A stretch of 64,000 nucleotides of DNA from Hyalella azteca. Its lineage: Eukaryota; Arthropoda; Malacostraca; Amphipoda; Hyalellidae. The translations under genes and the position numbers were made by a program. Shown piece after piece: positions 57,974 to 64,000 of this stretch; positions within the stretch are counted from its first letter, which is position 1, and every line of letters starts with the position of its first letter. The DNA lies in contig NW_025939293.1 of the NCBI RefSeq assembly GCF_000764305.2, forward strand, positions 217,818 to 281,817, in the 5' to 3' direction. Under the pieces are notes generated by a model that did no database searches, was not told the origin of the DNA, and was given only the letters and a program-made list of their open reading frames with translations.

Positions 57974-59800
57974 AAGCTTTATCTTAAAGACAAATATTTA
58001 TGTGCATCCAGGCATAATGGCATTCAAGTCATCATTAAACATAGGAGCAAAATGAGAAAAAAATTGAGGCCAATTAGTTGAAATGAAGAATTGATCTAAT
58101 TAATTACATGAGTAAAATTTTTTAAAAACTTAGGCATGTTATATTGAAAGCAATAAGTCGACAAGGCTTAATGCAGCCAACAGCCTTCCAGTTCATGACA
58201 CAATAAACAATATTTGTAGCATATGTTGCATGTAAAATAAACAGCAACAGCCTTAAAATTTACATCTATATATAAAATTAACCACCCAAGCAGTCAATAA
58301 TGGCTCTTAGTGAAACATTCATAATCTAATCTTAAAATAATAGAACTATAATAATGATTATACAATTAAGATTTATAATTAGGCTGCTCTAGAACATCCA
58401 ATCCCAAGAACAAACATTGCAAGTAGGGTAACTTGCATTACATTCATGGCAGTTTTGATGACTTTTTGTGAATAAAGAACCAGAATGAATTAAAAATTTA
58501 GTTCTTGGATAAGACTCATAGCAGGTTCTTTTCATGAATGTAAATATATATTTACTTCTGAATATTTGTAAACTATAAAATGCTTGGCAAGTTATATACA
58601 GTGTATGACAATTTATTCATAGCAAACAATAACACAAAAACTTAGGAATTTTTCCAACTAGTACATGTATATAGCCTATCTATAATATCATTTATTGGCT
58701 AATATGCAATAATCCAGTGTATTAATCCATCAAAACTTAAAAAAAAATCAAAATTATTATTAAAACAAATTTATTATTATTAGCCTATATTTATTATTCT
58801 AAAAATTCATAAATTATTAGTTATTCAAACTTTCAAACATACTAATCATAAAGACATCTAGTAGTCAATTTATAATGCTCATCTACAACATTTGTTACTC
58901 AAGTCTAAACAATGAGTCCAGAGTTCAGACCCTGCCTACTGTAAAATTCATGTATGTCTTTCTCAACTTAATGAATATTAAATTTTATTTCCAGCTTATG
59001 TCACCCAGGAATCTGAAATAAATGGGAGAAAATTGCCGTCAATTTTATTTCTCCCATTGCCATCATGTCACCAAATTACCAATCCGTTCTTATAAAATAG
59101 ACATGTAAGAAAAGAATCATTAGAATGGAAATTTCTTAGCTAATTTAAGGCTATAAATTAAAACATATTTGGGAATTAGGAATGAATAAGATAAAATGTT
59201 AATTGTTTTGCCTGGGCAAGGCAGAACACAAGACAAATATATATTATCCTTATCAAGACTGATATATTTTGGCTTCAAATTGACTATATTATAATAAATT
59301 TAGAATTATGTGACTTGATCATGAACTTTTGTATGTAACAATTAGTGAATTACCTACATAGTAGAACTCTGTTAAGCTCTGGTTAGAATAATGCAGTTTC
59401 AAAATTGGCTAGAACTAACAGGTAATAGAAACGGCTCCTACTAGTTACCATTACCAAATTGCCAATAAGCCTGCCAGCAGCACTAAAGTCACTGTTCTTT
59501 CATGAAAAAAAAAAACAATCTTTCAAAACAAAACTGAAGGTACCTACTGAATCACATCTTTCTACCTAGGTACGTAAACATAGGTAGTGCAATGATGCAA
59601 TCAAAACAGTTTTACATCTGTTGTGTGGCAATTTAATCCAAATGGTACTGGTACCTAGTTCTGACCAGTTCCACTGTTCCCACCTTCCACTATTCTACAG
59701 TTTTGAAGAAAAGCAACAACTGTGCCGACACAACTCATAAGACTAGGTTAGTAAGGCTAGCTACCTAATAGCCTAATAGGTATTCACAATCAATGAAATG
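57974..59800. other. Upstream region of the acidic-protein gene
   Basis: Very AT-rich, no coding signal; may be a long 5' UTR intron, since the start codon is preceded by an acceptor-like site. Confidence 0.35.
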
Positions 59801-60020
59801 ACTTAATCAGTATCAGTGGAATAGATGGTAGTTGGCATGCACATGATGTGGTATATGCCAAAACAATAAATAGTTGTAGGCCAGACTGCCACTCCGTACC
59901 CCAAGTCCCAACTCCCAGGGCCCCAGAATGCCCAGATCATGGCAGTCGGCAGATGATAGGAACAGACAAATGTCAATTCCGATATGCCTGAGCTGAGAAA
60001 AATTGAAAATAAAAGATCCG

Positions 60021-60215
60021 TCACACACTTATCAAGTTATCAATAAATGTAAATAACATATCAATGGATACATATAACTTTATAAGCATGCAAATAACAG
60101 CATTAAAAGTCTCATCGTGCCCGAATAGCGAACAGCCGAAAATAGTGAAGTGAACGACGAGTACTAGCCAACTGGCAAGCCCAGTAGGGCTTCCAACTTT
60201 CAAATTACGCGGCAA
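60021..60215 (-). other. Weak candidate first exon with hydrophobic segments
   Basis: A minus-strand frame starting PRNLKVGSPTGLASWLVLVV contains a membrane-like stretch and lies upstream of the acidic-protein gene. Local sequence is a little richer in GC than its surroundings. It could be a 5' exon (coding or not) of that gene or of a small membrane protein; no further exon can be joined convincingly. Confidence 0.15.
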
Positions 60216-60243
60216 TCCATCGCATCTGCAAGTGTTCGAAATT

Positions 60244-60489
60244 CAGTGTTGCCAGATGGGCCTTTTTCAGGCCAAATTTCGCAAATGTAGCCCTTTTTGA
60301 AATGCATTGGACTGGCAAAATTCATTTGTTTTTTTTTGGCCTTTTGGGGCCATTTTTTATGAAAAATGTAATTCCCGCCTTTTTTTAATAATTTTATCCT
60401 TCACTTATAATTCAGTTTTACCCAAGACGAGTATACTCAAATTTCGACACGTAAATGTGTCATCACCTAGGTTTAGGTGGCAACACTAG
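60244..60489. mobile_element. Possible small MITE with AGTGTTGCCA ends
   Basis: Inverted AGTGTTGCCA occurs at both ends of a 246-bp segment, with inner ggcc-containing repeats. I cannot identify a clear target duplication, so this is tentative. Confidence 0.35.
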
Positions 60490-60944
60490 CGAGTGCCGCC
60501 TAATCCGGGCTACACTTTGTTTGAACCATGGGACTATATCCAGTCATGGTCAACCATGATATCCAGTTGCCGACTCGTATTAATAACCATGGATGGCAGA
60601 GCTGTAAGCGCGTATAACCGAGTGTAGTTTTCACTTCTCATGAGTAGTAAATTCAGCACTAATTTATGAGGTTATATCGCTGTTTCTAGATACATTCAGC
60701 CTTCTGGTGCGAGTCACTACAAATGTCACTTTAAATATATATAATGACTACTACTTTCCAAGTTATGATAGGCAATATATTTTTTTCTACGCATTAAAAA
60801 GTTGTGATAAATTTATAGCATTGACTTTTAATATTTACCTTGGTCTTTCAAGATCCACTGCATCTTTATACCGCAGAAATGAGTTTAAATTTGTTTTAAT
60901 TTCCGCGTATAAATATTGTACCGTCAATGCCGAAAACTTCGCCA

Positions 60945-61165
60945 CATCACTTATAACATATAACATAACATATTGATCTCGGCGCTGAAGTGTAGGCCTG
61001 ATGTGGCCTGTCGCCGATTCTTTTACTTTTCGTGCCTTGATCACAGAAGATCTAATATCGTTTCATTTGACCGGATCTTTTCATGACTGACGATAGTTTC
61101 AAGTAGCTACTAGACTTCCACCGGTTTCGATATGGTGCTAGGCATTTCAAATCTGAACATATATT
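60945..61165 (-). mobile_element. SINE-like repeat family B, copy 2
   Basis: Same structure as 35415-35640, including cttccaccgg, the gcgacaggcc core and a tataaca-rich tail (60950-60975). Short, non-coding. Confidence 0.7.
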
Positions 61166-61369
61166 TTTCCATAGCATTATCTAGTCTGTTCTTGAACGCG
61201 TCCATACTTGGAGCGCCAACTTCTCTATTTTGTTAGCAAAATTGAGCCAAAACTCTCTAACGCGATCGAAAAGTTTTTATAGTTGTTAAATGGCGATCGA
61301 ATAATAAATTATAAATACCATAGTTCTCTGACCAGTATTCTACGGTTTTATTTGTGGTCGGCGAGTAAC

Positions 61370-61800
61370 ACTGAATCGACACTTTCGCGGACCCGCCTGC
61401 GGACTCAGCTCAACCGAAGGATTCATAACTCCTACAATACTGAACGGATTTGCTTGAATTTTGGAATATAAGTAGTTATTATCGATACGCTGCGGCAGGA
61501 ATTATTGCAGATTTTTTACATAAATTAGTTTTCAATTCAAATTAATAAACGTATTATTTAATCAAACGAAGCACTCATAACTCCTACAATACTGAACTGA
61601 TTTCATTGTATTTTGAAATATAACTAGTTATAATCGATACGCTGCGGCAGGAATTATTTCAGATTTTACATAAATTAATTTTTATTAAAACTAATAAACA
61701 TATTTTTTGATCGACCGAAACACTCATAACTCCTTCAATACGTAACGGATCTGCTTGCAATTTGGAACATAAGTATTTGCTGTAAATTCGCTAGTTTATG
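61370..61800. repeat. ~180-bp satellite-like tandem repeat, about 2.5 copies
   Basis: Units start near 61422, 61568 and 61723 (cataactcctacaatactga or similar) and share atcgatacgctgcggcagga plus a ttacataaattag region. Just before, ctgaatcgacactttcgcg resembles the short inverted repeat at 30693, so the array may be a diverged foldback-type repeat. Confidence 0.75.
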
Positions 61801-64000
61801 AATATTCAAAATTAATAAATATCCAAAATTTTGGATTAAGATGCGAAAACTTGAACATTGACGAAATAGTTTCGAAGAAGCGCACGGTGTTCACTCATTG
61901 GGAAACCGACGTTATATAATGTTAGTCATGTGTGTTTGCCTAGTCTCGAGTTGCGATAGCTCCTCAAAAGTTGTTTATATTGTTAAATGGGCCTTGCATG
62001 ACCGATAATTTCCAAACAAACCAAATACCATCTAATTCTCCGGATGCCGTTAGAAGAATTGTAGGATTATCTCATAGAAATTAGTTTCCTACTGTCTGAT
62101 CAACCAACTGGGCATTGTTCCATATATTTTTACATATCCAAGTCTTGAATTTAAAATACTCAATGCTGTTTAATGTCATTAAAATGTTCATAAAGTGATT
62201 TGAAAAAGAAAAAATTTAGCATACTCCTTCATTAAAAATTGACACAAGCCTAATTATGTCAGTTCAAGAAATACTATTAAATGATATACAACAAGTACCA
62301 AATAATAGTGCTATTTATCTTAAGTTATCATGATGACTATGATGAACTGACATTTGTAATAGTTTATTTTGACCAAGTTAATCAAAGGATCACTAAGTCT
62401 TCACCACAAAATAGTATCTTTGCTTCATTTGCCAAAACCGTTTCAAAAGCCATAGGCAGTAACGCTGAACTCAGCAATTAATGTATTCCTTTCCTGCAAT
62501 ACAGATACATTATTCATACTATTCATGCTATGGAAACACACCGCAAATCAAATTATATTATTCCAGTTTTATTAGAACATTCCAGCCAGGCCCAGTAGAA
62601 GCATCGACATGTTTGAACGAATGTCACCGAATGTTTGATCGAGTAGAGTCGAGTGCAGCTCCTCTTCTTACTGAGAAAGATGATCAAAATTCGAGGCTGT
62701 TCACGAAAAAGTTCCGAAATATTTAACTATTCAGAAATTACTGAACTTGTTCATGAAGCGACAAAAACTTTTGTTTAACTTCCAAATTTTCACTCAATAA
62801 CAGAGATGCATGAAAAAATTAATATTATATTCGATCCCTAAAAGATTCGAAATATATATTGACGTCAATGATCTATTTCGTGGTTTCAGTTCGCCATTGC
62901 GGTATAACCGCTCAGTAATTAAAGAACATTCCATGCGACTCAAACCAATTAAAAGAAAAATGCTGGTAGGTCACAACACGAAGTGCTTCATTATAATTAA
63001 TGGCAGCAAAGTTAGTAAACGCCATGAGCATATATCAGGCCCAGCAAAAATTTCGCTGACGCTTACACAGCATCAGGCAGAGCAAACACGAAATACACTG
63101 AGCTACATAATGCGCTCTATATTATATAACAACCAAACCAACAGATTTTAATTTTTAACATCCGATTTGTTGATGGCTTATTTATTGAGATTAAGCCTAC
63201 GTATGATTTTAGGAGTGTGTGAATTGACTTATTCATAGCAATTCAGTATAAAAAGTGGTGGTTATTAAAAAGTAATAAGTTCAATAATTAGATTCAGTCT
63301 CAATGATGACACTTGTAGTATAATACTATTAATATTAAGCCCTAAATTAAGGTTTTAAAAGTTCTTCAAGTTGTGCTGTGATTCCACTGAAAAAATAATA
63401 ATGAAAATTGCAAAAATATTTCTGCCAACAGGAGGTAATGTTGAAGATTTACACTTTACACATAAAATTTTTGCTATTGAAAGGTCTTTTCAAAAATCAT
63501 GGACGGATGCATGAACGTATATAAGTATTTAGCAATATAAATATATTGAAATATGAAGGTTGTAATCTATAGATTTGGACGAATTATAACGCATATTAGA
63601 TTAGAAAAACATGTACTGAACGACACAATTCTGTGTGTTAAGCACAAATCAGGCAATTACACACACTACTCAATTATATATAGGTTTCATTATCGAGCTC
63701 GTATGTTCGAATGACTCATTACGTAAATGACATTAAGTCCGGCATACGGTCAGAAATTTATTATGCGTGTCCTAAGTAACATCGCAATTGTTGCGTCACT
63801 GATGACAGAATTCTCAACGCAGCGCGCAGAATTACAGACGAATTTAACAACTTTTAACGATGACACTTACTTTTTATAAGAAAATCGGGACTTGGAAAAC
63901 TTACGGTAATGAATTTAAGTTACGTATTGCTAAAATATCAAACTTTCGACACTATAATCTCAAACAAAACATCCGTTTACCACGATGAGCTCATAATCTT
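61801..64000. other. Terminal AT-rich DNA without supported genes
   Basis: Several plus-strand open frames of 66-113 codons (62281-63151) occur, but none has recognisable motifs or plausible splice partners, and composition matches the background. Confidence 0.4.

Noticed and set aside
59803..60028. Minus-strand frames with hydrophobic stretches, considered as the next exon of a membrane protein starting at 60215
   Set aside because: The only acceptor would leave an intron of about 36 nt and the joined product matches no family I recognise.
62281..63151. Three consecutive plus-strand frames of 66, 81 and 113 codons
   Set aside because: No motifs, no splice continuity between them and background base composition.

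Overview
This window is eukaryotic nuclear DNA from an animal, most likely an arthropod and plausibly a crustacean (inference). It is AT-rich, its genes are split by short introns with GT/AG borders, it is crowded with small transposons, and it contains an animal-type mitochondrial calcium uniporter, a shelterin-type RAP1 homologue and a family of secreted lectin-like genes. There are no bacterial-style operons, rRNA genes or CRISPR arrays. The species cannot be fixed from the sequence alone.

Layout: 1-1,594 is a hAT-like element carrying a nested foldback element. 1,679-5,351 (+) is the 3' part of MCU, including the WDIME pore exon; both edges of that exon have been tandemly duplicated in the flanking introns, and one exon seems to be missing. 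5,400-13,800 is AT-rich DNA with no gene that I can support. 14,299-25,383 (-) is a ten-exon RAP1/TERF2IP homologue. Its reconstructed CDS is 4,296 bp, in frame throughout, and encodes 1,431 residues: an N-terminal BRCT, a first Myb domain, a ~900-residue Ser/Glu-rich linker in one giant exon, a second Myb domain and a basic tail. 26,018-27,325, 28,296-29,213, 30,559-33,008 and 33,603-34,030 are a TA-flanked inverted-repeat element, a foldback element, foldback repeats carrying nested SINEs, and a LINE remnant.

37,189-52,599 holds three related genes for small secreted proteins (signal peptide, PAN/apple-like cysteine region, F5/8-type-C or fucolectin domain). Copy 1 (+) is broken at an 'n' in the assembly, copy 2 (+) is intact with four exons (243 residues), and copy 3 (-) carries a 2-bp frameshifting insertion. 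A TA-flanked element (41,335-42,539) lies between copies 1 and 2. 56,285-57,865 (-) encodes a 526-residue acidic, Ser-rich, probably nuclear protein that I do not recognise. The rest is intergenic DNA with SINEs, MITE-like elements and satellite-like repeats.

The points most worth a second look are the RAP1 with two widely separated Myb domains, the duplication of exon edges (splice acceptors, a donor, part of a BRCT exon) in MCU and RAP1 introns, and several unrelated repeats that share one 3' tail, which suggests mobilisation by one LINE family.
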